NCBI GenBank assembly: GCA_002356515.1
Contig: AP017605.1
Coordinates: 1,364,001 to 1,428,000 of the forward strand
DNA: 64,000 nucleotides
Direction: 5' to 3'
From: Mesorhizobium loti
GTDB lineage: Bacteria; Pseudomonadota; Alphaproteobacteria; Rhizobiales; Rhizobiaceae
This document shows, in pieces, positions 25,753-33,696 of this stretch. The notes beneath the pieces were generated by a model that searched no databases, was not told the DNA's origin, and saw only the letters and a program-made list of their open reading frames with translations. Position numbers and translations under genes: made by a program. How positions within the stretch are numbered: the stretch's first letter is position 1; every line of letters starts with the position of its first letter.

Positions 25753-25768
25753 TTTATCAATTGGTCAA
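25753..25768. promoter_or_regulatory. RutR-like operator upstream of preT
   Basis: On the minus strand TTGACCAATTGATAAA matches 12 of 14 fixed positions of TTGACCANNTGGTCAA, with the left half perfect. TTGACC may also be the -35 element. The same motif class precedes the aminotransferase gene about 8.7 kb away. Confidence 0.65.
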
Positions 25769-25818
25769 TTTTCGACACAAGTCGCTGAAAAGGCTTGATA
25801 AAAACATGATTTTTTCAC

Positions 25819-26577
25819 TCATGTTATGCCGTGGATGGCCTGCTCTTGCCGAGGTGGATGGTCCTCGCCGGCTGGCCGGCCATGGAGTGCCCGGACCTCG
25901 TCCGCCACCAGTTGCTGCAGCCGCCACAGATTGCGGTCATGGATGCCGAACGCTTCGAGATGGCTGACCGTGTTGTAGAGATATTCGGCGCCGGAGCCGA
26001 TATGGCCGCAGGCTCTGGCCAAGATGCTCGCCACTCTGTCCAGCGGCTGGCCAAGTGACGTTCCCCGCCCCTTCACGCCAACCCAGAAACCCAGCGCCCG
26101 CAGCTCGCCTTGCGCCGTATGCACCGGCAGCCACCGGACCGAGCTGACGCTCTCATGGTCGCTGATCTCGCGGCGCAGCAGCCTTTCGATCTGGGCCGGC
26201 TTTTCGCCCTCCGGCAAGCGGTAGATCACCCCGTTGCAGCGTCCGCCGCGTTCGAGCGCCATCATCAGCCCAGGCTGCGCGGCACTGCCGCGCCAGCGCA
26301 CCATGTCGAGGCAGAAGGAGCGGTGCCAGCCGAAGGCCGTGGCGAGCCGTCGCTCGACTGAATCGAATTCCGGCTTCCAGATCAGCGAGCCGTAGGCGAA
26401 CACCCACAGCGGCCCCTCATCCGCTTCCGTGGAAAGCCGCATTGAAAGAGCCTGGAAATCCTCGTCCTTCAGTTCCGTCCAGCTCGGGTCGGGGCCGGGA
26501 TCGGCTTCTTCCCTGTGGCACAGTGCGACGAGCTCAGGCGTGAGCGACATCTGGCGTGGCAGCGACATAAGGCGCAT
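25819..26577 (-). CDS. Gamma-glutamylcyclotransferase (ChaC-like)
   Basis: 252 residues from the ATG at 26577, with AAGGGGG upstream. The ChaC signature FAYGSLIWKPEFD (about 60-72) forms the substrate loop, followed by GWHRSFCLDMVRWRGSAAQPGLMMALERGG in two blocks. ChaC proteins cleave glutathione to 5-oxoproline and Cys-Gly in the cytoplasm. An N-terminal stretch of about 55 residues (MRLMSLPRQMSLTPELV) precedes the domain, as in other proteobacterial members. Divergent from the VOC gene. ORF confidence high, physiological substrate inferred. Confidence 0.87.
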   Translation of the reverse strand: MRLMSLPRQMSLTPELVALCHREEADPGPDPSWTELKDEDFQALSMRLSTEADEGPLWVFAYGSLIWKPEFDSVERRLATAFGWHRSFCLDMVRWRGSAAQPGLMMALERGGRCNGVIYRLPEGEKPAQIERLLRREISDHESVSSVRWLPVHTAQGELRALGFWVGVKGRGTSLGQPLDRVASILARACGHIGSGAEYLYNTVSHLEAFGIHDRNLWRLQQLVADEVRALHGRPAGEDHPPRQEQAIHGIT

Positions 26578-26743
26578 GAACAACCCCCTTGCCGTACAGA
26601 AATCGAAAACCGCATGGCATGCAACCGGGGAACGCATGTCATGGACAGTCATTATTGTCCGGGCGGTTGTCGGATGTCCGGCTCCAGGATCGTCCTGCGG
26701 TGGATCGGACAACGATCGATGCTGAACCGTGAGGAGACCGACC

Positions 26744-27520
26744 ATGCCGAAATCCCCGATGCCCTTCTTCTGGTACGAGCTGATGACTTCAGACCTCGAC
26801 GCCGCCGAGCCCTTCTACACCAAGGTCGTCGGCTGGACGGCGCAGCCTTTCGACAAGGCGCCCGGCATGCCGCGCTACATCGTTGTAAATTCCGCCGAAC
26901 GCGGCGTCGGCGGGCTGATGACGATGCCCGAGGACGCCGCCAAGATGGGTATGCCGCCGGCCTGGGTCGGCTATATCCACACGAGGGATGTCGATGCCTC
27001 GACAGAGGCGGTGAAGGCCGCGGGCGGGGCTGTACATCGCCAGCCCGACGATATCCCTGGTGTCGGCCGCTTCTCCGTCGTGGCGGACCCGCAAGGTGCG
27101 ACCTTCATGTTCCTGCAGCCCAATCTCCCGGACCAGCCGGCTCTGCCGGCGACGACGCCGGGCCATGTCGGCTGGCATGAGCTCTATACCTCGGACCGGC
27201 AGGCTGCGTTCGACTTCTATTCCAGCCAGTTAGGCTGGACCAGCGCAGGCGATTTCGACATCGGCGAAATGGGTGTCTACCAAACCTTCAAGGCGGGTCC
27301 TGAATCAGGCGGCGGCATCATGAACAAACCGCCGCAGCTCGCCGTTCCCGTCTGGCTGTTCTACTTCAACGTTGCTGCCATCGACGCCGCGGCTAAACGC
27401 GTCACCGATAATGGCGGCAAGCTCGTGATGGGTCCGATGGCCGTGCCGACCGGCCAATGGATCGTGCAATGCCAGGATCCGCAAGGCGCGTATTTCGCGC
27501 TTCTGGCGCCAGCGCGATAA
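26744..27520 (+). CDS. VOC family protein with two glyoxalase-like domains
   Basis: 258 residues from the ATG at 26744, 8 nt after GAGGAG. Two vicinal oxygen chelate domains are visible: one at about 6-115 (PFFWYELMTSDLDAAEPFYTK and VVADPQGATFMFLQP) and one at about 125-256 (GWHELYTSDRQAAFDFYSS and QDPQGAYFALLAP). It resembles actinobacterial CFP32-like and hydroxylase-like VOC proteins. Metal ligands at the usual strand ends are only partly visible, so enzyme activity is uncertain. Divergent from the ChaC gene. Confidence 0.85.
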   Translation: MPKSPMPFFWYELMTSDLDAAEPFYTKVVGWTAQPFDKAPGMPRYIVVNSAERGVGGLMTMPEDAAKMGMPPAWVGYIHTRDVDASTEAVKAAGGAVHRQPDDIPGVGRFSVVADPQGATFMFLQPNLPDQPALPATTPGHVGWHELYTSDRQAAFDFYSSQLGWTSAGDFDIGEMGVYQTFKAGPESGGGIMNKPPQLAVPVWLFYFNVAAIDAAAKRVTDNGGKLVMGPMAVPTGQWIVQCQDPQGAYFALLAPAR

Positions 27521-27562
27521 AGGTTCGCGCCGGTCGCAAATGTCACGCTTGCTGGCGTCGGC

Positions 27563-28051
27563 TCATTCCGGCGTCAGCACCGCGACCTTGAGTTCGGCCT
27601 TTTTCGCGCCACTGAACTGGACGGTGGCCGCTCCGGCCGCGAGCTTGAAGCGTACGCTCTTGCGGATGCCGGGGCAGGTTTTCACGCCGCTATAGCCGGC
27701 CGATTTCACGGCCTTGCCGTCCTGGATGACATCGATCCAGGCCTCGCCCGACAGGCTGATCTGAATGGCCCCCTCGGCCGGCACCTCCACGCTGGCGACG
27801 GCGCCGAACGTGCCCTCCGCCGGCGCGCGCTCGGGCGGCAGGGTAAAACCAGCTTTCTCCGCCGGGACCAATGCCAGATCCGCAGCAGCGCCCACCGCCA
27901 GCTCCGCTCCAGCCGGCGTGGCGGGCGCCGCGGCAAACAGCGCCTGTTCCCGCGTCACCGGCCATTTGAAGGCCTCGCAGCCGGCGTCCTCCGCCATGGC
28001 GAAGCTGGTACCTGCAAGGAGTGCGAAGAGGCTGATGACGGCTTTTTTCAT
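27563..28051 (-). CDS. Secreted hypothetical protein
   Basis: 162 residues from the ATG at 28051. A signal peptide (1-20, MKKAVISLFALLAGTSFAMA) is clear. The mature chain has only two cysteines, in AGCEAF and KTCPGIRK, which could form one disulfide. The C-terminal half is rich in beta-strand-like text: SLSGEAWIDVIQDG, GIRKSVRFKLAAGAATVQFSG, AELKVAVLTPE. I do not recognise a family; a carbohydrate-binding-like beta sandwich is possible. Convergent with the VOC gene. Confidence 0.72.
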   Translation of the reverse strand: MKKAVISLFALLAGTSFAMAEDAGCEAFKWPVTREQALFAAAPATPAGAELAVGAAADLALVPAEKAGFTLPPERAPAEGTFGAVASVEVPAEGAIQISLSGEAWIDVIQDGKAVKSAGYSGVKTCPGIRKSVRFKLAAGAATVQFSGAKKAELKVAVLTPE

Positions 28052-28252
28052 GGCAAGGGAACCCACACGTTCAGAGTGTCCATACTGTACAACCATAGCG
28101 ATATAAATGCAACCCAGGCGAGAACAATATCAAAGGGCATACCGGTGAACATTGCCAATCACCGATTGTTGATGACACGCCATGGGAAGTGAATGGTCCA
28201 TCGCCGGGCAACAATCTATGGCCGGATCGGGAGGGTGAAAATGGAGTTTTAG

Positions 28253-28645
28253 ATGAAGCTTTTCGAAGGCCTCTCCCGATACCGACCGCAGGCGCTCGGC
28301 GTGCTGCGCATCATGACCGCGCTGCAGTTTGTCGAGCATGGCAGCCAGAAACTGTTCAACTTCCCCATCAGCGCCGAGCCTCACGCCCTCAACGGGCTGA
28401 CCGCGACCGCCGGCATCCTCGAATTCGCCGGCGGCATCCTGCTGGCGCTTGGCCTGTTCACTCGGCCCGTCGCGTTCCTCCTGGCCGGCGAAATGGCGAT
28501 CGCCTATTTCATGGCACACTACCCGCGCGACTTCTTTCCGGCCAACAATGGCGGCGACGCGGCGATCTCCTTCTGCTTCATCTTCCTCTATCTGGTCTTC
28601 GCCGGCGCCGGCGCCTTCGCGCTGGACAATCGCAGCAAGGCCTGA
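28253..28645 (+). CDS. DoxX family membrane protein (second copy)
   Basis: 130 residues. Four membrane segments (about 13-30, 49-67, 73-90, 105-122) with VEHGSQKLFNFP after the first helix, GILEFAGGILLALGLFTRPVAFLL in the middle and DAAISFCFIFLYL at the last. This is a closer match to core DoxX than the copy at 20375. Inner-membrane redox role is the family assumption. It stands alone between a secreted protein gene and the flavoprotein gene. Confidence 0.85.
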   Translation: MKLFEGLSRYRPQALGVLRIMTALQFVEHGSQKLFNFPISAEPHALNGLTATAGILEFAGGILLALGLFTRPVAFLLAGEMAIAYFMAHYPRDFFPANNGGDAAISFCFIFLYLVFAGAGAFALDNRSKA

Positions 28646-28667
28646 TGCCACATGCGGGGGTGAGCGC

Positions 28668-31094
28668 TCACCCTCGCATCCGTTCGAAATTGGCATCGAA
28701 CAGCGGCGCCGCCTGGATGCGCGCGGCAAGGCGCTTGCCCAGCAGCTCGATTTCGAAGCCGTCGCTCTCGTCGGCGATCTCCTTCGGCACATAGCCGATG
28801 GCGACCGACTTTTTCGAGTGATGCGCGTAGCCGCCCGACGTCACCCAGCCGCGTACCGCGCCGCCGAACCAGATCGGCTCGTCGCCGATGACATCGGCGT
28901 CGTCTGCATCGACAATGAAGGCACGCAGCCGCAATTTGCCGCCTTGCTTGCGCTCGGCAAGCGCCGCCGCCTTGCCGATGAAATCCGCCTCCTTGCCATA
29001 GGCGACGAAGCGATCAAGCCCGGCTTCGAGCGGCCCATAGATCGGCCGGTATTCGCGTCCCCATGAACCGTAATTCTTCTCCAGCCGCAGCGCATTCAGC
29101 GCCCGCGAACCGAACAGGCCGATACCGAATTCTTCACCCGCCGCCATCACGGCCTGATAGACCGTGCGCTGATATTCGGGCACCACCCAGATCTCGTAAC
29201 CGAGATCGCCGGTGTAGCTGACGCGGCCGACCAGGCACGGCGCCATGCCGATATCCATCCTCGCCACCGCCATGAACGGAAACGCCGCGTTGGAGACATC
29301 GGCGCGACTGACCTTGGCCAGCACCTCCCGCGCCTTCGGCCCCGCGATCGCAAGGCCGGTGAGTTTCGCGCCCACCGCCTCGATCTGGACCGAACCGTCC
29401 CCAGGCAGATGCGCCTCGAACCAACGCATATGGTACTGCTCGGCAATGCCGGAGCCGGCAAGGAACCAGCCATCGCCGCCCAGATTGGCCAGCGTGAAAT
29501 CGCCGATCAGCCTGCCGTCGTCCTTCAGCATCGGCGCCAGCGTCATGCGGCCGGGTTTCGGCAGTTTGCAGGCGAGCAGGCGGTCGAGCCAGGCAGCAGC
29601 GCCCTCGCCCGTCACCTTGTATTTGGCAAAGCTCGAAATCTCCGCCAGGCCGACGCCGGCGCGGACCGTCGCAACCTCGCTTGCAACATGGGTGAAATCG
29701 CTGGAGCGCCGCCAGGAGAACTCGTCCTTGATGCCTTCCGGCGCATACCAGAGCGGCACTTCCAGCCCATAGGCGACGCCAAACTGCGCACCCTTGGCCG
29801 ACAGAAGATCGTAGACCGGCGTCGTCTTCAGCGGCCGTCCGGCGGGCAGTTCCTCATTGGGGAAGCGGATCGAAAAGCGCCTGGAATAGTTTTCGCGCAC
29901 CTTGGCGTTGGTGTAGGCCATCGTCGCCCAGTCGCCGTAGCGCGCCACATCCATGGCCCAGATGTCGGCGCCGGGGTCGCCCTCGATCATCCAGTTGGAC
30001 AGCGCCAGCCCGACGCCGCCGCCCTGTGAAAAGCCGGCCATGACGCCGCAGGCGACCCAGAAACCCGGCAGGCCGCGCACCGGCCCGACCAGCGGATTGC
30101 CGTCGGGCGCGAAGGTGAAGGGCCCGTTGATGATCTGCTTGATGCCGGTGTGCTGGAAAGCCGGGAAGTGGCGGAAGCCGACTTCGAGCGACGGCGCGAT
30201 GCGGTCGATGTCCGGCTCGAGCAGTTCATGGCCGAAATTCCATGGTGTCTGGTGTTCCGACCACGGCTTGTTGGCCTTCTCGTAGGTGCCCATCAGCATG
30301 CCGCCGCGTTCCTGGCGCAGATAGAGCTCGCCGTCGAAATCGACGGCGTGGATGATCTCCGTACCCGTCCTGGCGTTCCAGGCGGCGACTTCCGGCATGT
30401 CCTCGGTGATCAGGTACATGTGCTCCATGGCCAGCACCGGCAGTTCCAGCCCGACCATGCGGCCGACCTCGCGCGCCCACAGGCCGCCGGCATTGACGAC
30501 ATGTTCTGCCACCACCTCGCCGTTGTTGGTGATGACGCGCCACAGCCCATCGGGCCGCCGCACAATGTCCTCGACCTTGGTGAAGCGCTCGACCTCGGCG
30601 CCGAGTTTTCGCGCGGCCTTGGCATAGGCGTGGGTGACGCCAGAGGGATCGAGATGGCCATCCTCCTTGTTGCGGACGGCGCCGACGAACTGCCTGGGAT
30701 CGAGCAGCGGCATGATTTCAGCCGCCTCGTTCGGCGAGATCACCTCCAGGTCGATGCCGAGATAGCGGCCCTTGGCGACGACACCGCGCAGCCAGTCCAG
30801 CCGCGCCTCGGTCGCGGCGAGCAGCACGCCGCCGGTCAGGTGCACGCCGGTTGCCTGTCCGGACAGCTCCTCGATCTCCTTGTAGAGGCTGATCGTGTAT
30901 TTCTGCAGCTTGGCGACGTTGGGGTCGCCATTGATCGTGTGCATGCCGCCCGCCGCATGCCAGGTCGAGCCAGATGTCAGCTCGTCGCGCTCCAGCAGCA
31001 CCACGTCGGTCCAGCCATGGCGGGCAAGATGGAACAGCACGGAACACCCGACGACCCCGCCGCCAATGACCACGACCTTTGCATGCGATTTCAT
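28668..31094 (-). CDS. FAD-dependent oxidoreductase with GcvT domain (dimethylglycine/sarcosine dehydrogenase-like)
   Basis: 808 residues. An N-terminal DAO flavoprotein domain (about 1-390) starts VVVIGGGVVGCSVLFHLA; TWHAAGGMHT contains the His that carries covalent FAD in dimethylglycine and sarcosine dehydrogenases. Its C-terminal half is an aminomethyltransferase (GcvT) domain (about 420-800) that passes the methyl carbon to tetrahydrofolate, with LGYEIWV and YRPIYGPLEAGLDRFV. It lies downstream of the MttB-family gene on the same strand, with a repeat between them. Together they could demethylate glycine betaine stepwise, by inference. Confidence 0.9.
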   Translation of the reverse strand: MKSHAKVVVIGGGVVGCSVLFHLARHGWTDVVLLERDELTSGSTWHAAGGMHTINGDPNVAKLQKYTISLYKEIEELSGQATGVHLTGGVLLAATEARLDWLRGVVAKGRYLGIDLEVISPNEAAEIMPLLDPRQFVGAVRNKEDGHLDPSGVTHAYAKAARKLGAEVERFTKVEDIVRRPDGLWRVITNNGEVVAEHVVNAGGLWAREVGRMVGLELPVLAMEHMYLITEDMPEVAAWNARTGTEIIHAVDFDGELYLRQERGGMLMGTYEKANKPWSEHQTPWNFGHELLEPDIDRIAPSLEVGFRHFPAFQHTGIKQIINGPFTFAPDGNPLVGPVRGLPGFWVACGVMAGFSQGGGVGLALSNWMIEGDPGADIWAMDVARYGDWATMAYTNAKVRENYSRRFSIRFPNEELPAGRPLKTTPVYDLLSAKGAQFGVAYGLEVPLWYAPEGIKDEFSWRRSSDFTHVASEVATVRAGVGLAEISSFAKYKVTGEGAAAWLDRLLACKLPKPGRMTLAPMLKDDGRLIGDFTLANLGGDGWFLAGSGIAEQYHMRWFEAHLPGDGSVQIEAVGAKLTGLAIAGPKAREVLAKVSRADVSNAAFPFMAVARMDIGMAPCLVGRVSYTGDLGYEIWVVPEYQRTVYQAVMAAGEEFGIGLFGSRALNALRLEKNYGSWGREYRPIYGPLEAGLDRFVAYGKEADFIGKAAALAERKQGGKLRLRAFIVDADDADVIGDEPIWFGGAVRGWVTSGGYAHHSKKSVAIGYVPKEIADESDGFEIELLGKRLAARIQAAPLFDANFERMRG

Positions 31095-31149
31095 GAGGTT
31101 TTTCTCGTTAATTCAGTGTGTTGGAGAGATAAAGTGATTCAGAAAGGCA

Positions 31150-31326
31150 GCGCCAGACACCCCCCTCTGGCCTGCCGGCCATCTCCCCCGCAAGGGGGGA
31201 GATCAGCAGCGGCTGCGCCGCCGATCCCTTTTCGACGTCGGTAATTGGCGGAGGTAGGGGCGACAGCCAATCTCCCCCCTTGCGGGGGAGATGCCCGGCA
31301 GGGCAGAGGGGGGTGCCGCGCGCCGA
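31150..31326. repeat. Palindromic intergenic element, family A copy 1
   Basis: Left arm 31157-31205 (ccccctctggcctgccgg, catctcccccgcaagggggg) and right arm 31268-31320 (tctccccccttgcgggggag, atgcccggcagggcagagg) are inverted copies. A second copy of the same family, with different end sequences, is at 56448-56626. Non-coding, lying between the MttB-family and flavoprotein genes. Confidence 0.87.
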
Positions 31327-31337
31327 CGCTAAAGAAC

Positions 31338-32885
31338 TCACGGTTCCCCCTGCCCGATCGATTCCTTGCGTCTGGCGACGTAGGCCTCCAGCGCTTCGCG
31401 CACGGCGATATCCATCGCCGGCTCGACATAGTCCTCCAGCGCCTTCTTCCAGAGCCGCGTCGCGCGCGCTGTCGCATCGAGCCCGCCGGCCTCCTGCCAG
31501 GCCTCGTAATTCTGCCAGTTGGACAGCATCGGCTGGTAGAAGGCGGTGGCGTAGCGCTCCAGCGTGTGCGGCTCGCCGAAGAAATGGCCGCCGGTCGGCA
31601 CCGCGCCCAGCGCCTCGACGGCGAGCTCCGCCTCGTCGACCACGATCGGCCGCAGGAACTCCATCATGTGCTGGATCATCTCGACATCGATGATGAATTT
31701 TTCGAACGACGCCGTCAGCCCGCCCTCCTGCCAGCCGGCGGCGTGATAGACGAGGTTGCCATGGCCGAGCACCGCGCCCCACAGCGCCATCAGCGTCTCA
31801 TAGGCGCCTTGCGCGTCCGCCGCGTTGGAGGCCGAGCCCGGCGTCGTCCGGTAGGGCAGCCCGTAGCGCCGCGCCAATTGCCCCGACGCAATGTTGGCCT
31901 TGGTGTTTTCAGGCGTGCCGAAGGCCGGCGCGCCGGACTTCATGTCGACATTGGAGGTGAAGGCGCCATACATGACAGGCGCCCCCGGCCGCACCAGCTG
32001 CGTCAGCACGACGCCGAACAGCGCCTCGGCATTCTGCTGCGCCAAGGCACCCGCCAGCGTCACCGGGCTCATCGCCCCCATCAGCGTGAACGGCGTCACC
32101 GCCACCGACTGGCCGAATTCGGCCATGGTCATCAGCCCCTCGGCCATCATCTCGTCGAAGCGGCGCGGCGAGTTGACCGAGATGATGGTGGCGATACCCG
32201 GATCGTCGCGCATCTGGTCCAGCGTCAGCCCGCGCGCGATCGCCATCATCTCGATGCCGTCGAGCGCCCTGCCCCGGCCGATCGCCGAGACATGGAAACT
32301 CTTGTCGGTCAGCGTCAGATTGGTGAAGTAGGTGTCGAGATGGCGCGAATTGGCCGGCAGTTCGACCGGCGCGCAGACCTGGTTGCCGAGCATGTGGACG
32401 CAGTTGAAATGCTGCGCCAGCCGGGTGAGATCGGCATAGTCGCGCAAATTGCCGGCGCGGCGGCCACGCTCCATGTCGTGCACATTGGGCGGCCCGGCAA
32501 CCAGCGTGAAATTGATGGTATTGCCGCCAAGATGGATCGTGTTGGCCGGGTTGCGGGGCGTCAGCGTATAGTTGGACCGCGTCGTCTTCAGCGCCTCGGC
32601 GACCATGCCACGATCGATGCGGACATTCGCCGAGGCGTGATCAACCACAGCACCCGCCTTCTCGAACAGCGACAGCGCCCTCGGGCTCATCACCTCGATG
32701 CCGAAATTTTCCAATATATGCATCGATGCCTGGTGGATCGCCTCGATCTGGTCGGGCGACAGCAACGCCATCGGTGGATAGGGATTGGTCACGCGCCTTT
32801 GCGGCAGTTGTGGGATGGGCGCTGGCCCCCGGTTGCTGGTGCGCTCGGCGCCGCGCTTGCGTCTTGGTTCATTCATGCCAGGCAT
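31338..32885 (-). CDS. MttB-family corrinoid methyltransferase homologue without pyrrolysine
   Basis: 515 residues from the ATG at 32885 (GAGG upstream); a later ATG at 32876 lacks a ribosome site. It is a trimethylamine methyltransferase-family TIM barrel, recognisable from IHQASMHILENFGIEVMSP near 50, AGPPNVHDMERGRRAGN, and the C-terminal GGHFFGEPHTLERYATAFYQ. The frame has no in-frame amber codon, so it is the non-pyrrolysine type, whose members demethylate glycine betaine and other quaternary amines. No corrinoid protein or activase gene is seen in the window. The flavoprotein gene downstream supports a methylated-amine route. Confidence 0.88.
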   Translation of the reverse strand: MPGMNEPRRKRGAERTSNRGPAPIPQLPQRRVTNPYPPMALLSPDQIEAIHQASMHILENFGIEVMSPRALSLFEKAGAVVDHASANVRIDRGMVAEALKTTRSNYTLTPRNPANTIHLGGNTINFTLVAGPPNVHDMERGRRAGNLRDYADLTRLAQHFNCVHMLGNQVCAPVELPANSRHLDTYFTNLTLTDKSFHVSAIGRGRALDGIEMMAIARGLTLDQMRDDPGIATIISVNSPRRFDEMMAEGLMTMAEFGQSVAVTPFTLMGAMSPVTLAGALAQQNAEALFGVVLTQLVRPGAPVMYGAFTSNVDMKSGAPAFGTPENTKANIASGQLARRYGLPYRTTPGSASNAADAQGAYETLMALWGAVLGHGNLVYHAAGWQEGGLTASFEKFIIDVEMIQHMMEFLRPIVVDEAELAVEALGAVPTGGHFFGEPHTLERYATAFYQPMLSNWQNYEAWQEAGGLDATARATRLWKKALEDYVEPAMDIAVREALEAYVARRKESIGQGEP

Positions 32886-33093
32886 CAAAGCCTCGGCAGG
32901 CCGGACGAGCTGTCAGAAATACGCCGTTTACAGGCGTGATTTTAGCCAAGGCGGCATTTTCACAGCGCGCCTTTATAAAAGGCGACATTTAGCGTCGGAA
33001 TATCGATATAGCATTTTCCCGAACGCTCGCGCTGGCGAGGCGTTAACGGCGACAGCAAGATTCCCTTTATGATTTCGGCCTATTGCTCATCCA

Positions 33094-33684
33094 ATGCGTA
33101 GGTCGAGTTTTAGTAAAATTGTAGCGGTTGGCGTGTTGCTGGCACTTTCGGCCTGCGCGACCGCGCCCAGCCACATCAACAATGTCTGTGCCGTCTTCGA
33201 CCAGAATGATGGCTGGTTCGACAATTGGCAGTCGGCGGCCGAACGCGCCTCTCGGACATACGGCGTCCCCGTGCCGGTGCTGATGGCGACGGTGCGCAAG
33301 GAATCCGGCTTCAAGAGCAATGCCCGGCCGCCGCGCACCAAGCTGCTCGGCTTCATTCCGTGGAAGCATGTCTCGTCGGCCACCGGCTTCTCGCAGGCGC
33401 TCGACGGCACCTGGTCGCAATATCAGCGCGAAACCGGCAACTGGGCGGCGCGGCGCACCAAATTCGCCGACGCCGTCGATTTCGTCGGCTGGTATCATTC
33501 CAAGACAGCAGATACCTACGGCGTCGCGCGCAACGACACCTACAATCTCTACCTCGCCTACTATCTCGGCTGGACCGCCTATGGCCGCGGCAATCGTGGC
33601 GACGCCGGCGTGCAGGGCTATGCCCGGGCCACCGACAAGATGGCCCGCGACTACGACGCGCAGCTACGGCAATGCGGAAACTAG
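33094..33684 (+). CDS. Lysozyme-like (SLT) lipoprotein
   Basis: 196 residues with a lipoprotein leader (lipobox LSAC, Cys about 20), then a lysozyme-like transglycosylase fold. Catalytic Glu is probably in VRKESGFKSNARPP, with TGFSQALDGTW and YLAYYLGWTAYGRG downstream. It would sit on the outer or inner membrane facing the periplasm and trim or remodel peptidoglycan. Divergent from the MttB-family gene and convergent with the peptide transporter ATPase. Such proteins are widespread in Rhizobiales and may support cell-wall insertion of other systems. Confidence 0.85.
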   Translation: MRRSSFSKIVAVGVLLALSACATAPSHINNVCAVFDQNDGWFDNWQSAAERASRTYGVPVPVLMATVRKESGFKSNARPPRTKLLGFIPWKHVSSATGFSQALDGTWSQYQRETGNWAARRTKFADAVDFVGWYHSKTADTYGVARNDTYNLYLAYYLGWTAYGRGNRGDAGVQGYARATDKMARDYDAQLRQCGN

Positions 33685-33696
33685 CGCCGTCCCGGT

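Noticed and set aside
31338..32885. Pyrrolysine-containing MttB
   Set aside because: The frame is open at full length with no internal amber codon, so pyrrolysine decoding is not needed.
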